Positions 8,346 through 16,778 of a stretch of 38,902 nt of DNA are shown in pieces. Position numbers and translations under genes: made by a program. Location of the stretch: the NCBI GenBank assembly GCA_005787645.1, contig SYAM01000082.1, positions 1 to 38,902 of the forward strand, read 5' to 3'. Within the stretch, counting starts at the first letter, position 1. Every line of letters begins with the position of its first letter. The notes under the pieces were generated by a model. That model was not told the origin of the DNA. It did not search any database and saw only the letters and a program-made list of their open reading frames with translations. This DNA comes from Actinomycetota bacterium. GTDB lineage: Bacteria; Actinomycetota; Actinomycetes; Nanopelagicales; Nanopelagicaceae.

Positions 8346-10955
8346 TTAATGGGCGGCGCTATCCCAGGTGGGGCCAATGCCGATATTGACTGAAAGTGAG
8401 GCCCTAAGCGGATAGGCGCTACCCATTTGGGTGCGCACAAGTTCTGATACCGCTGTTGCCTCGTGGGCAGCGATCTCTAGGACCAATTCATCATGAACCT
8501 GAAGCAATATTCGAGAGTGCAACTTCCTAGTTTGTAGTTCTCTGTCTACAGAAAGCATGGCTATCTTCATGATGTCCGCAGCGCTCCCTTGGATCGGTGC
8601 ATTGAGCGCCATTCGTTCAGCCATCTCCCGTCGCATCCGATTATCACTCTGCAAATCAGGAAGGTATCGCTTGCGTCCTAAAATAGTCTCTGTGAATCCT
8701 TTCTTTCGCGCTGTAACTACAACAGATTCCAAATACTCACGAATACCACCGAAACGAGTGAAGTACCTATCCATTAACTCTTTCGCTTCTCCTGGTGAGA
8801 TATCTAGCTGCTGACTTAACCCGAATGCCGAGAGACCGTATGCCAATCCATATGACATTGCTTTGACAGTTCTGCGCATTTCGGCATCAACCTCCTGCGG
8901 CTTGACTCCAAAGACTTCTGCGCCGACTGTTGTGTGTAAGTCTTCCCCTTGCTCAAATGCATCTAGCAGCGCCGCGTCATCCGATAGATGGGCCATGATT
9001 CGCAATTCGATTTGACTGTAATCTGCAGTCATCAGAGATTCGAAGCCATCTCCAGCAACAAATAGGTTTCGGATTCGTCGACCCTCTTCGGTCCGAATTG
9101 GGATGTTCTGAAGGTTGGGATCGGTTGAAGAGAGTCGTCCTGTGGCAGTAATCATCTGTTGGAATGTTGTGTGTATCCGACCATCATTTGCCACTTCTCT
9201 GCGTAAGCCCTCAACGACGCTCTTTAATTTAGTGACATCCCTCGAGCGCAGTATCGATTCGAGAACTGGATGCTTAGTGGTTTCCATTAACCAATTGAGC
9301 GCATCTGCATCGGTAGTAAATCCTGTTTTTATCTTTTTGGTTTTAGGTAGCTTTAACTCATTGAAAAGTACCTCTTGCAATTGCTTCGGTGATGCGAGGT
9401 TGAATTCATGCCCCACTGAAGCAAATGCGCTCTTAGCCGCACTTTCGGCTTGACTCTCAAAATACTCCTCGAGTACTTGAGCTTGGCCCCCCGTGATAGC
9501 AATTCCTACAGATTCCATGCGGGTTAATAGCGCGAGAGTTGGGAGCTCGATCTCCTCTAGGACCTGCTCCAACCCCGCTGCTGCACATTCATCTTTCAAA
9601 ATTGGATATAGATCGAGTAAATGACGCGCGCGCTCGGCTAATGCACCCGAAGTAGATTCCACATGTGAAGCGAAGTCCAGTTCCAAATCTGCCAAATCAT
9701 TTTTTGGACCACCCGATGCATTCGATAAAGTCTTCTGTAGGTACTTCTCGACTACCTCACTCAATTCCGGCGTCCGAGCGCCAGGGTTGAGCAAGTACGC
9801 CATTAGCGCAATATCACCATGGATTCCAGTGATAGCGCTCTGTACTTTTCGAAGTAACGCTTTCCCATCGAAGAAAATCTTGGGAGTTTTTGATTTTTTG
9901 ATCCATGCAAAGAGTTCTCCCTGACTGACTACAAAAGCAAGCTTTCCTTGTGCCACACCAAAGGTCGAAAGATCAATTGAACTACATATAGCAGTCAAAC
10001 TTTTATCATCTAGATCCGATAACGAGCCTACTTGTTCAAAACTTTTCGTAGATTGTGCGTGTGATACTTCGACCACAGATTTCGGCAATCGATTCTTAAG
10101 CGTCCGAAATTCAAGTAAGTCAAAAAGTTCTCCGATTTTTACATGATTCAATTCTCGTCGAGCAAGATCTCCAGGACCTCTTGACAAGGGAACGTCGCTA
10201 TCCAATTGAGTTAGCTCCCGGTTAAGGAGCACCTGCGGGATATGTTCTCGCAGCGCAATCCCTACTTTCCCAGGCACTTCATCCACCTTGGCAATCAACG
10301 CTGTAAGAGAGCCGTATTCAGAGATCCATTTGGTCGCGGTCTTCTCACCCACTCCCGGTATCGAAGGAAGGTTGTCGCTTGGGTCTCCTCGTAAGGCGGC
10401 GAAATCCGGATATTGGGCAGGGGTCAATCCATACTTTTCAGCGACAGCCTCTGGAGTCATGGTGGCAAGTTCGCTAACGCCCTTTTTGGGGTAAAGGACT
10501 GTGACATCAGGTGAAACAAGTTGGAATGAATCCCGATCACCAGAACAAATTTCTACATGAAAACCCTCGGCAACGGCTTGCTTGGCTAGCGTTGCAATCA
10601 CATCATCGGCTTCATAGCCTTCACGTTCGATATGGGTTATGCCCAGTGCTTCGATAATTTCGTGCAATAACGCCATCTGGCTTCGAAACTCATCAGGGGT
10701 CTTCGAACGATTTGCTTTGTACTCAGGGAACTTCTCACTACGGAAAGTTTTCCGCGATACATCGAATGCAACTGCTATGTGAGTGGGATTTAAGTCACGT
10801 AACAGGCTGAGCAGCATCGAAGTAAAGCCATAGAGGGCATTCGTTGGTTGGCCACTTGAGGTAGTGAAATTCTCAACAGGAAGGGCATGGAATGCGCGAT
10901 ATGCCAGCGAATGCCCATCGAGCAACAGGAGGGTTTTCGATGAGCGCGTAGGCAT
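8346..10955 (-). CDS. polA: DNA polymerase I (PolA)
   Basis: PolA fills gaps in repair and removes Okazaki primers. I place the start at the ATG at 10955 (869 residues, MPTRSSKTLLLLDGHSLAYR), because the 24 residues from an upstream in-frame start do not fit the family. An N-terminal 5'-3' exonuclease domain runs to about residue 300 (SGDRDSFQL, GVGEKTA). The middle domain has the 3'-5' exonuclease fold but lacks the DxE metal motif, so proofreading is probably absent, as in other actinobacterial PolA. The polymerase domain shows motif A DYSQIELRIMAHLS, motif B RRTVKAMSYGLAYG and motif C QVHDELVLE. TACCCT sits 6 nt before the ATG and there is no Shine-Dalgarno, so the mRNA is probably leaderless. 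Confidence 0.97.
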   Translation of the reverse strand: MPTRSSKTLLLLDGHSLAYRAFHALPVENFTTSSGQPTNALYGFTSMLLSLLRDLNPTHIAVAFDVSRKTFRSEKFPEYKANRSKTPDEFRSQMALLHEIIEALGITHIEREGYEADDVIATLAKQAVAEGFHVEICSGDRDSFQLVSPDVTVLYPKKGVSELATMTPEAVAEKYGLTPAQYPDFAALRGDPSDNLPSIPGVGEKTATKWISEYGSLTALIAKVDEVPGKVGIALREHIPQVLLNRELTQLDSDVPLSRGPGDLARRELNHVKIGELFDLLEFRTLKNRLPKSVVEVSHAQSTKSFEQVGSLSDLDDKSLTAICSSIDLSTFGVAQGKLAFVVSQGELFAWIKKSKTPKIFFDGKALLRKVQSAITGIHGDIALMAYLLNPGARTPELSEVVEKYLQKTLSNASGGPKNDLADLELDFASHVESTSGALAERARHLLDLYPILKDECAAAGLEQVLEEIELPTLALLTRMESVGIAITGGQAQVLEEYFESQAESAAKSAFASVGHEFNLASPKQLQEVLFNELKLPKTKKIKTGFTTDADALNWLMETTKHPVLESILRSRDVTKLKSVVEGLRREVANDGRIHTTFQQMITATGRLSSTDPNLQNIPIRTEEGRRIRNLFVAGDGFESLMTADYSQIELRIMAHLSDDAALLDAFEQGEDLHTTVGAEVFGVKPQEVDAEMRRTVKAMSYGLAYGLSAFGLSQQLDISPGEAKELMDRYFTRFGGIREYLESVVVTARKKGFTETILGRKRYLPDLQSDNRMRREMAERMALNAPIQGSAADIMKIAMLSVDRELQTRKLHSRILLQVHDELVLEIAAHEATAVSELVRTQMGSAYPLRASLSVNIGIGPTWDSAAH

Positions 10956-10961
10956 GTGGCA

Positions 10962-10967
10962 AGGGTA
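10962..10967 (-). promoter_or_regulatory. Candidate -10 box of a leaderless polA promoter
   Basis: TACCCT on the minus strand is followed by exactly 6 nt and then the polA ATG at 10955. The region has no ribosome-binding site. It supports the shorter polA start over one 24 codons upstream, which would place the coding region across the divergent promoter. No clear -35 is seen. Confidence 0.45.
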
Positions 10968-10991
10968 GGAGGATGGGGCCAATAGTAGGAA

Positions 10992-10997
10992 TATGCT
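10992..10997 (+). promoter_or_regulatory. Candidate -10 box of a leaderless thioesterase promoter
   Basis: TATGCT is followed by exactly 6 nt (TGGCCC) and then the ATG at 11004, with no Shine-Dalgarno. It mirrors the polA box on the opposite strand, so the two divergent genes share a 48-nt gap with outward-facing boxes. Confidence 0.5.
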
Positions 10998-11003
10998 TGG
11001 CCC

Positions 11004-11417
11004 ATGTCGGGAATTAACGAAGAGCAACTAGCCCAACTCAATGCTCGTGGTAGAGGCGCGCTCGATGAGAAAATGGGAATTGAGATCCTTGAAGCAAGCC
11101 CTGAGCGGCTTGTGGGACGAATGCCAGTTGACGGCAACACCCAACCCTTTGGCCTACTTCATGGCGGAGCAAATGTGGTGCTTGCTGAGAGCCTTGGCTC
11201 TATCGGAGCACACCTACATGCAGGGCTTCATCGACGAGTAGTGGGGGTCGATATCAACGCCACCCACCATCGCGCAGCCAAATCGGGATACGTCACCGCG
11301 GTGGCTACCGCCATCTCCCTCGGCCGGACATTGGCCAGCTACAACGTAGAGATCTCCGATGATCAGGGGAAAAAAACCTGCACCGCTCGAATAACCTGCC
11401 TCATTCTCGCCGACTAA
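11004..11417 (+). CDS. PaaI-type hotdog-fold thioesterase
   Basis: The 137-residue protein is a single hotdog domain of the PaaI/MenI (YdiI)-like acyl-CoA thioesterase family. The conserved HGG (53-55) and the catalytic Glu62 lie in GLLHGGANVVLAESLGSIGA, followed by the strand GRTLASYNVEI. Enzymes with this motif hydrolyse acyl- or aroyl-CoA, such as 1,4-dihydroxy-2-naphthoyl-CoA in menaquinone synthesis. The substrate here cannot be read from sequence. The gene is divergent from polA with a 48-nt gap, and livH follows 76 nt downstream on the same strand. Its start appears leaderless. Confidence 0.85.
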   Translation: MSGINEEQLAQLNARGRGALDEKMGIEILEASPERLVGRMPVDGNTQPFGLLHGGANVVLAESLGSIGAHLHAGLHRRVVGVDINATHHRAAKSGYVTAVATAISLGRTLASYNVEISDDQGKKTCTARITCLILAD

Positions 11418-11493
11418 TTGTCGTAATTTCACCCGCCCCTGAGTACGCTACCGACCACTATTAAGCAGAGCACGTTCTACCCTGGGGAGCCAT

Positions 11494-12777
11494 ATGCGCA
11501 AGAGGAGGATCGGCGCATTACTGATGTTTGCGACAGTCACCGCCACCCTCTCTGGTTTCGCTCTCGGTTTTGCTGGCGCTGCCTCGGCAGCTACACCTAC
11601 TTTCATCCAGGGAACTCTGGTCGACGCCGAGAAAAAACCGCTTCCTGGAGTAGATATCTCCGCGAGTGGGCCGAATAATTTCACGAGCACTTCAACTACT
11701 GATCCTCTCGGCAAATGGAGGATTGAAGTTCCTGCAGCGGCGGTCTATGAAGTCTCCATTAATCAAGAGCAACTACCGCAGGGACAAACGCTCACAGATC
11801 CCACTCGAGCAACCATCAAGGCTAATGTCATCTCGCTTGGCTTTAATGTCACGATTTTATTTCCGATTGGACCTGGGGTAGAAAAAGCCTCAGATCTTGA
11901 CCGAGGAGCGCAACTTTTAGCTGACGGTCTCATTCTTGCGCTGGTAATCGCTCTGGCCGCCCTGGGATTAAACCTGGTCTTTGGTACAACAGGTTTGACG
12001 AACTTCGCACATGGTGAACTTCTCACGCTCGGCGGTCTACTCACTTATTACTTGAGTGCGGTAGTTGGTCTCAAAGTCATTCTTGCCGTACCAATTGCAG
12101 TCTTACTCTCTGCCTTCATCGGTGGCTATCTCCAAGACAAGGTTCTATGGCAACCACTTCGTCGTCGTGGCACTGGACTGATTGCAGCGCTCATCGTCTC
12201 CATCGGACTTGCCATTTTCATCAGATATTTCTTCCTCTTTATCTTCGGAGGCGATACCAGACAGCTTCCCGAATATGCCGGACAAGATGGACTCACTATT
12301 GGATTGGTTTCGATTACCCCCAAGTCAATAATCACCTCCAGTATCGGATTGGCGATGTTGATTGGAGCCACGTTATGGCTCTCCAGAAGTCATATGGGCA
12401 AGGCAAGTCGCGCCGTCGCAGATAATCCAGCGCTCGCCTCTTCTTCAGGCATCGAAGTGGAGCGTGTCATTCGCGCGGTGTGGATCCTAGGCGCAACTCT
12501 CGCTGGATTCGCAGGCATCATGATCACTCTTAACCAAGGCGTGAGTTTCGTTCTTGGACAGGATCTGCTCTTGCTTATCTTCGCTGCCGTAACTCTAGGT
12601 GGTTTGGGAACAATCAATGGCGCCTTGATTGGCTCGCTGGTGATTGGCGTTTCGATACAGATATCTACTCTTTTTATCCCTACCGAACTTAAATATGTAG
12701 GCGCCCTGGTGATTTTGATTCTCATCCTCCTAGTTAGGCCACAAGGAATTCTCGGCAAGAAAGGGAGGGTCGGCTAA
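11494..12777 (+). CDS. livH: LivH-type branched-chain amino-acid ABC permease with N-terminal secreted beta-sandwich domain
   Basis: This is a transmembrane permease of a HAAT-type (Leu/Ile/Val) importer. The C-terminal part, from about residue 140 to 427, is a normal LivH-like permease (GLNLVFGTTGLTNFAHGELLTLGG, and GGLGTINGALIGSLVIG near the end). The first 140 residues are unusual. A signal peptide (MRKRR, hydrophobic core, ASAA cleavage-type site near 33) leads into a region of about 90 residues resembling the carboxypeptidase regulatory-like beta-sandwich (GTLVDAEKKPLPGVDISASG, then STTDPLGKWRIEVP). This domain would sit outside the membrane. The ATG has a good ribosome-binding site (GGGGAG, 4 nt spacing). 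The stop overlaps the livM ATG by 1 nt (TAATG). The permease assignment is firm; the domain name is from motif resemblance. Confidence 0.9.
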   Translation: MRKRRIGALLMFATVTATLSGFALGFAGAASAATPTFIQGTLVDAEKKPLPGVDISASGPNNFTSTSTTDPLGKWRIEVPAAAVYEVSINQEQLPQGQTLTDPTRATIKANVISLGFNVTILFPIGPGVEKASDLDRGAQLLADGLILALVIALAALGLNLVFGTTGLTNFAHGELLTLGGLLTYYLSAVVGLKVILAVPIAVLLSAFIGGYLQDKVLWQPLRRRGTGLIAALIVSIGLAIFIRYFFLFIFGGDTRQLPEYAGQDGLTIGLVSITPKSIITSSIGLAMLIGATLWLSRSHMGKASRAVADNPALASSSGIEVERVIRAVWILGATLAGFAGIMITLNQGVSFVLGQDLLLLIFAAVTLGGLGTINGALIGSLVIGVSIQISTLFIPTELKYVGALVILILILLVRPQGILGKKGRVG

Positions 12778-13772
12778 TGGATTTTCTCTTCATCACTCAA
12801 CAATCATTGAGCGCAGCAATCGGCGTTAACACCATTATATTTGCGCTTGCTGCAATCGGATTGAATATGCACTTTGGATACACGGGCCTGCTCAACTTCG
12901 GTCAAGCAGGATTCCTTGCGGTTGGCGCCTATAGCGTCGCGGTCGCCGTGGTCTCGTTCGATATCTCTCTCTGGATTGCGCTCTTGATTGGCATCGGCAA
13001 CTCCATCATTCTTGCGCTGCTCCTGGGTATTCCCACACTTCGCTTGCGCGCTGACTACCTCGCTATCGTCACTATTGCTGCAGGTGAAATCATCAGGCAA
13101 GTGGCCCGCTCAGCGACTTTCAATGACACTCTCGGTGGATCCGACGGCATTACTGGGAAGTTCGGAAAAGAATTCTTCGACCTCAACCCTTTCACCGAAG
13201 GCTTAGATCTCCCCTTCCTTCGCTATACCCCCAATGACCTATGGGTGGTTATCGTTGGATGGATTGTCGTAGCGTTCATTCTTATCTTGATGTGGCTATT
13301 AGTGAATTCGCCTTGGGGACGGCTTCTCAAAGCCATTCGTGAAGATGAGGATGCTGTTCGCTCATTAGGTAAAAACGTCTATCTCTACAAAATCCAATCC
13401 TTGATTGCTGGTGGCGTGATTGGCTCAATCGGTGGTTTTGTCTATGCGCTCTCTCGCCAATCGGTACAGCCTGACAACTACGGAACTGCGCTCACCTTCT
13501 TTGCTTACACCGTGCTAATTCTTGGTGGCGCCGCGCGAGTGATGGCCCCCATCGCAGGTGCCATCATCTTCTGGTTCTTACTCGTCTTTGTCGAGCAACT
13601 ACTACGTCAAGCCGTCTCTGCTGGGTACATCCCGGAGTGGCTAATTGGTGTCAATCAAGTAGGTCAAATCAGGTTCATGCTCGTTGGTCTTGGGTTGATG
13701 CTGTTGATGATATTCAGGCCGCAAGGAATCTTCGGTGATCGAAAGGAGTTGGCTCTTGATGCCCGCGCATAG
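12777..13772 (+). CDS. livM: LivM-type branched-chain amino-acid ABC permease
   Basis: This is the second transmembrane subunit of the HAAT importer, 331 residues, highly hydrophobic with about eight or more membrane segments. It shows LivM family features: GLNMHFGYTGLLNFGQAGFLAVGAY near the N-terminus, a TLRLRADYLAIVTIAAGEIIR segment, the cytoplasmic loop SPWGRLLKAIREDEDAVRSLGKN that contacts the ATPase, and a C-terminal MIFRPQGIFG. It is translationally coupled to livH (TAATG) and overlaps livG. It would pair with LivH to form the channel for branched-chain or related amino acids. Confidence 0.95.
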   Translation: MDFLFITQQSLSAAIGVNTIIFALAAIGLNMHFGYTGLLNFGQAGFLAVGAYSVAVAVVSFDISLWIALLIGIGNSIILALLLGIPTLRLRADYLAIVTIAAGEIIRQVARSATFNDTLGGSDGITGKFGKEFFDLNPFTEGLDLPFLRYTPNDLWVVIVGWIVVAFILILMWLLVNSPWGRLLKAIREDEDAVRSLGKNVYLYKIQSLIAGGVIGSIGGFVYALSRQSVQPDNYGTALTFFAYTVLILGGAARVMAPIAGAIIFWFLLVFVEQLLRQAVSAGYIPEWLIGVNQVGQIRFMLVGLGLMLLMIFRPQGIFGDRKELALDARA

Positions 13773-14628
13773 TTCTCGTTTCAAAGAGCAAGCGCTTGCA
13801 GCGTTTGCATCAGTTACTCCGACTCCTGGAGTGGCAAAACCCGATCCCATCATCGTTGCCGACAAGGTCACAAGAAAATTTGGTGGACTAACAGCTGTCA
13901 ATGTTGATCACGTTGAGATCCAACGCGGCTCGATCACAGCGTTAATCGGCCCAAATGGCGCAGGTAAGACCACCTTCTTCAACTTAATTACTGGTTTTGA
14001 CTCGGTGAACGAAGGGAGTTGGACTCTCAACGGCGAGCAGATTGTGGGTACTCCTCCTCATAAAGTGGCGCGAAAAGGAATGGTCCGCACCTTTCAATTA
14101 ACGAAGGCGCTTTATCGTCTCTCGGTGCTCGATAACATGCGTCTTGCTGCGACAGGACAACGTGGTGAATCCTTCATTCGCGGCCTCTTCCCTTTCATTT
14201 GGCGCAGACAAGAGAGCGCAATCACTGCTCAAGCAGAAGAGTTACTCACTCGATTTCAATTAATTGACAAAAAGTCTGACTTTGCTGCAGCGCTATCTGG
14301 TGGCCAACGCAAACTCCTTGAAATGGCCCGCGCGCTCATGGTCAAACCAGAGATTGTCATGCTCGATGAACCGATGGCAGGAGTCAACCCAGCGCTCAAA
14401 CAATCTCTCCTCGGTCATATCAAAGACCTCCGCGATGAAGGCATGACTGTTCTTTTTGTAGAACATGACATGGATATGGTCCGCGATATCAGCGATTGGG
14501 TGATTGTGATGGCTGAGGGCAAAATTGTTGCCGAAGGCACTCCAGAGAGCGTGATGGGAAATCAGGCGGTCATTGATGCCTACCTGGGAGCCCACCATGA
14601 TCTCTCTCTCGATGAGGGCCCCAGATGA
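13759..14628 (+). CDS. livG: LivG-type ABC transporter ATP-binding protein
   Basis: This is one of the two ATPases that power the LivHM permease. The 289-residue protein has Walker A GPNGAGKT, the signature LSGGQRKLLEMARAL, Walker B IVMLDEP and the H-loop FVEHDMD. About 30 residues precede the ABC core, which is longer than usual. I chose the ATG at 13759, preceded by AGGAG with 10-nt spacing; a TTG immediately before it (13756) would give 7-nt spacing and is possible. The gene overlaps the 3' end of livM by 14 nt, which supports coupling. Substrate specificity cannot be read from the ATPase. Confidence 0.93.
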   Translation: MPAHSSRFKEQALAAFASVTPTPGVAKPDPIIVADKVTRKFGGLTAVNVDHVEIQRGSITALIGPNGAGKTTFFNLITGFDSVNEGSWTLNGEQIVGTPPHKVARKGMVRTFQLTKALYRLSVLDNMRLAATGQRGESFIRGLFPFIWRRQESAITAQAEELLTRFQLIDKKSDFAAALSGGQRKLLEMARALMVKPEIVMLDEPMAGVNPALKQSLLGHIKDLRDEGMTVLFVEHDMDMVRDISDWVIVMAEGKIVAEGTPESVMGNQAVIDAYLGAHHDLSLDEGPR

Positions 14629-14644
14629 AGATCGGTAATAGGCT

Positions 14645-15391
14645 ATGAATTCACTCAACACCACCGGCACACCGTTAGTTGAGGCGGCGGGAATCATCGC
14701 TGGTTATCTGCCTGGTGTGAATATCCTCAATGGTTGCGACCTTTATGCCAATGAAGGTGATTTGGTAGGCATCATCGGACCAAATGGCGCCGGCAAATCC
14801 ACTCTTCTTAAATCTCTCTTTGGTTTAGTAAAAGTTCGAGATGGCATCGTTCGCCTTAAAGGCGAAGATGTCACCAATCTACGCGCTGACCAACTCGTCC
14901 GCGCCGGAATTGGCTTCGTGCCGCAAACCAATAACATCTTCCCATCGCTCACTATTGAAGAGAATCTACAAATGGGGGCCTACCAACGTCCGGATAGTTT
15001 CAATGAGCGTTTTGATTTCGTCACCAACCTCTTCCCCACCCTGGGCAGCCGTCGCAAACAACGAGCGGGTTCACTCTCGGGTGGAGAGCGCCAAATGGTT
15101 GCCATGGGGCGTGCGTTGATGATGGCGCCGAGCGTTCTCTTACTCGATGAACCAAGCGCTGGCCTTTCGCCTGCGCTACAAGATGAGGTTTTCGTGCGAG
15201 TACGCGAGATCAATAAAACTGGCGTGACCGTAATAATGGTCGAGCAGAATGCTCGCCGTTGCCTTCAGATTGTGGATCGTGGATATGTTCTTGATCAAGG
15301 GCGCAACGCTTATACCGGTACTGGCCGCTCGTTGGCTAACGATCCAAAGGTTATTGAATTGTACCTTGGCACTCTCGCTAAAAATAATTAG
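14645..15391 (+). CDS. livF: LivF-type ABC transporter ATP-binding protein
   Basis: This is the second ATPase of the branched-chain amino-acid importer, 248 residues. It has Walker A GPNGAGKST, the signature LSGGERQMVAMGRAL, Walker B VLLLDEPS, and the LivF-style FVPQTNNIFPSLTIEENL Q-loop region. It starts 16 nt after livG, and its Shine-Dalgarno is weak. It is the last gene of the plus-strand operon. The convergent binding-protein gene lies 70 nt away, with a large hairpin between them. Confidence 0.94.
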   Translation: MNSLNTTGTPLVEAAGIIAGYLPGVNILNGCDLYANEGDLVGIIGPNGAGKSTLLKSLFGLVKVRDGIVRLKGEDVTNLRADQLVRAGIGFVPQTNNIFPSLTIEENLQMGAYQRPDSFNERFDFVTNLFPTLGSRRKQRAGSLSGGERQMVAMGRALMMAPSVLLLDEPSAGLSPALQDEVFVRVREINKTGVTVIMVEQNARRCLQIVDRGYVLDQGRNAYTGTGRSLANDPKVIELYLGTLAKNN

Positions 15392-15406
15392 TTGCTCATA
15401 AATAGA

Positions 15407-15438
15407 TTAGGGCCGATCTCTAGCGAGACCGGCCCTAA
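15407..15438. terminator. Bidirectional hairpin between livF and the convergent binding-protein gene
   Basis: A 14-bp inverted repeat (15407-15420 pairing with 15425-15438, one mismatch) closes a 4-nt TAGC loop, with the core TTAGGGCC/GGCCCTAA. It lies between two convergent stop codons, where a shared terminator is expected. Neither side has a strong U run, so efficiency is uncertain. A separate 12-bp palindrome CTAGTTAACTAG follows at 15439-15450. Confidence 0.75.
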
Positions 15439-15461
15439 CTAGTTAACTAGCCGAGTTATTA

Positions 15462-16736
15462 CTACTGTGCAGGAACTGCTCCAGTGATGAACTCTTCAGC
15501 CTTTGGTGCGAACTTGTCATTCGCTGAGTACTCGTAAACGCCCATGGTGGCCACCGATGGGTCGCCATTTGCGTCGAACTCGATTGGACCAGAGACACCG
15601 TCATAATCAATGTCGGTGCCTGCTGCAATCAAATCTAAGCACTCCTTGTAGCTGGTGCACTTGGTTCCACCCGAGGAGACAGATGCCAAGTTAGCAGCGA
15701 TGGTCTTGCCATCGGTGCCCTTGCCCTGCTCTGCAGCGAGTGCAATCAAGATGACTGCATCGTATGACTCAGGAGCGTACGAGAAGTCGGTCAACTTAGG
15801 ATCAACTTCGAGTAGGCGCTTCTGTAGTTCGTCGCTGGTGAGAACGCCTGGAAGAGTCGCCTTGACGCCCTTCATGGTGTTATTTGGTAGATCCTTGTAA
15901 GCCTGGCTGGAGAGGTTACCGTCAACGAGGTAAGTCTTTACCTTGTTTGGACCAATGCCCTGCTTGATTAATTCGGTAAGAACCTTCACTGACTCGTCGA
16001 AACCGATGAGCGCAATTGCATCAGGCTTTGCAGCCTTCACCTTTGCGACATCAGCGGAGAATTCTGCAGCCTGTGGGTTGTAGACAACCTGAGTTGAGGT
16101 TCCGGAGAATGCAGCGATGCCGTACTTGGCAAGACCGTTTCCGTATGCGTCATCAAGGTTCATGAAGACAGCATTTGTTGCACCATTCTTCGCCATCAAT
16201 TGGCCAAGAACTGCACCTTGGAAGGTATCTGGTGGAGCAGTACGGAAATAGAGGCCATTATCTGCATAGGTGGTGAGATCTGGTGAGGTATTCGCTGGGG
16301 AGAAGTGAACAATTCCAGCGCCGGTGATCTTGTCGATAACGGTGAGTGATACACCAGAGGATGCCGCACCCACGATTGCACCTACGCCAGCTGCGATATG
16401 TGAATCAGCAGTCTGTTGAGCGATATCGGTGCTGGTATCTCCAGAGTCGCCACGAATGTGCTCAACTGGTTGACCAAGAACTCCACCTGCATCGTTGATG
16501 TCCTTGACAGCAAGGTCAACGCCTGCGAACTCTGGTGGCCCGAGGAATGCGAGGTTACCTGTCTCAGGAAGTAGTGAACCGATCTTGAGCGGACCAGTTG
16601 AAGCAGGAGCTGCCTCTTCTGTGCTCTCTGTTGCGGTCTCTTCTGAAGCTGTGTCGGATGAGGACGAGCAGCCTGCAAGAACGAGCGTCGCTACAGCGAA
16701 GGCGGTTACAACCTTCCACTTGTATGACTTTTGCAT
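15462..16736 (-). CDS. livK: Branched-chain amino-acid ABC transporter substrate-binding lipoprotein (LivK family)
   Basis: This is the extracellular solute-binding protein that delivers amino acids to LivHMGF. From the ATG at 16736 it is 424 residues. A lipoprotein signal ends in the lipobox LVLAGC (Cys23). A Ser/Thr/Glu-rich linker follows, then a type-I periplasmic-binding fold beginning LKIGSLLPETGNLAFLGPPE. The lipobox Cys would be the substrate of Lgt, also encoded in this window. An upstream in-frame start (16847) adds 37 residues without a signal-peptide pattern and is rejected. AAAGGG with 5-nt spacing is the ribosome-binding site. The gene is convergent with its partner permease operon and is preceded by a 199-nt gap with candidate regulatory sites. 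The ligand cannot be fixed from sequence. Confidence 0.94.
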   Translation of the reverse strand: MQKSYKWKVVTAFAVATLVLAGCSSSSDTASEETATESTEEAAPASTGPLKIGSLLPETGNLAFLGPPEFAGVDLAVKDINDAGGVLGQPVEHIRGDSGDTSTDIAQQTADSHIAAGVGAIVGAASSGVSLTVIDKITGAGIVHFSPANTSPDLTTYADNGLYFRTAPPDTFQGAVLGQLMAKNGATNAVFMNLDDAYGNGLAKYGIAAFSGTSTQVVYNPQAAEFSADVAKVKAAKPDAIALIGFDESVKVLTELIKQGIGPNKVKTYLVDGNLSSQAYKDLPNNTMKGVKATLPGVLTSDELQKRLLEVDPKLTDFSYAPESYDAVILIALAAEQGKGTDGKTIAANLASVSSGGTKCTSYKECLDLIAAGTDIDYDGVSGPIEFDANGDPSVATMGVYEYSANDKFAPKAEEFITGAVPAQ

Positions 16737-16741
16737 TATTA

Positions 16742-16771
16742 CCCTTTCGATTGCTATCGATTGCTTTCGAT
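16742..16771 (-). repeat. Three phased 10-bp repeats (TCGA every 10 bp) in the livK leader
   Basis: Read on the minus strand, three copies of ATCGA(A/T)AG lie in tandem, with the palindromic core TCGA at 16747-16750, 16757-16760 and 16767-16770, exactly 10 bp apart. The array directly abuts and includes the AAAGGG ribosome-binding site. A 10-bp period puts each core on the same helix face. Neighbouring TCGA cores could also pair in RNA around 6-nt loops. The regulatory role is inferred. Confidence 0.55.
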
Positions 16772-16778
16772 GATTTCT

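Noticed and set aside
10955..11027. Longer PolA N-terminus from 11027
   Set aside because: The extra 24 residues lack family similarity and the frame would cover the divergent promoter and the thioesterase start.
14293..14697. 134-codon minus-strand frame opposite livG/livF
   Set aside because: Opposes two ABC ATPases with intact motifs. No start signal.
15439..15450. Palindrome CTAGTTAACTAG as an insertion or attachment site
   Set aside because: No direct repeats, integrase or foreign genes nearby. More likely part of the terminator region.
16742..16771. Paired hexaloop ANTAR target in the livK leader
   Set aside because: The TCGA repeats can form 6-nt loops, but the loop bases (AAGCAA, TAGCAA) lack G at position 4 and the two hairpins share a stem half. 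Not called as an ANTAR RNA.
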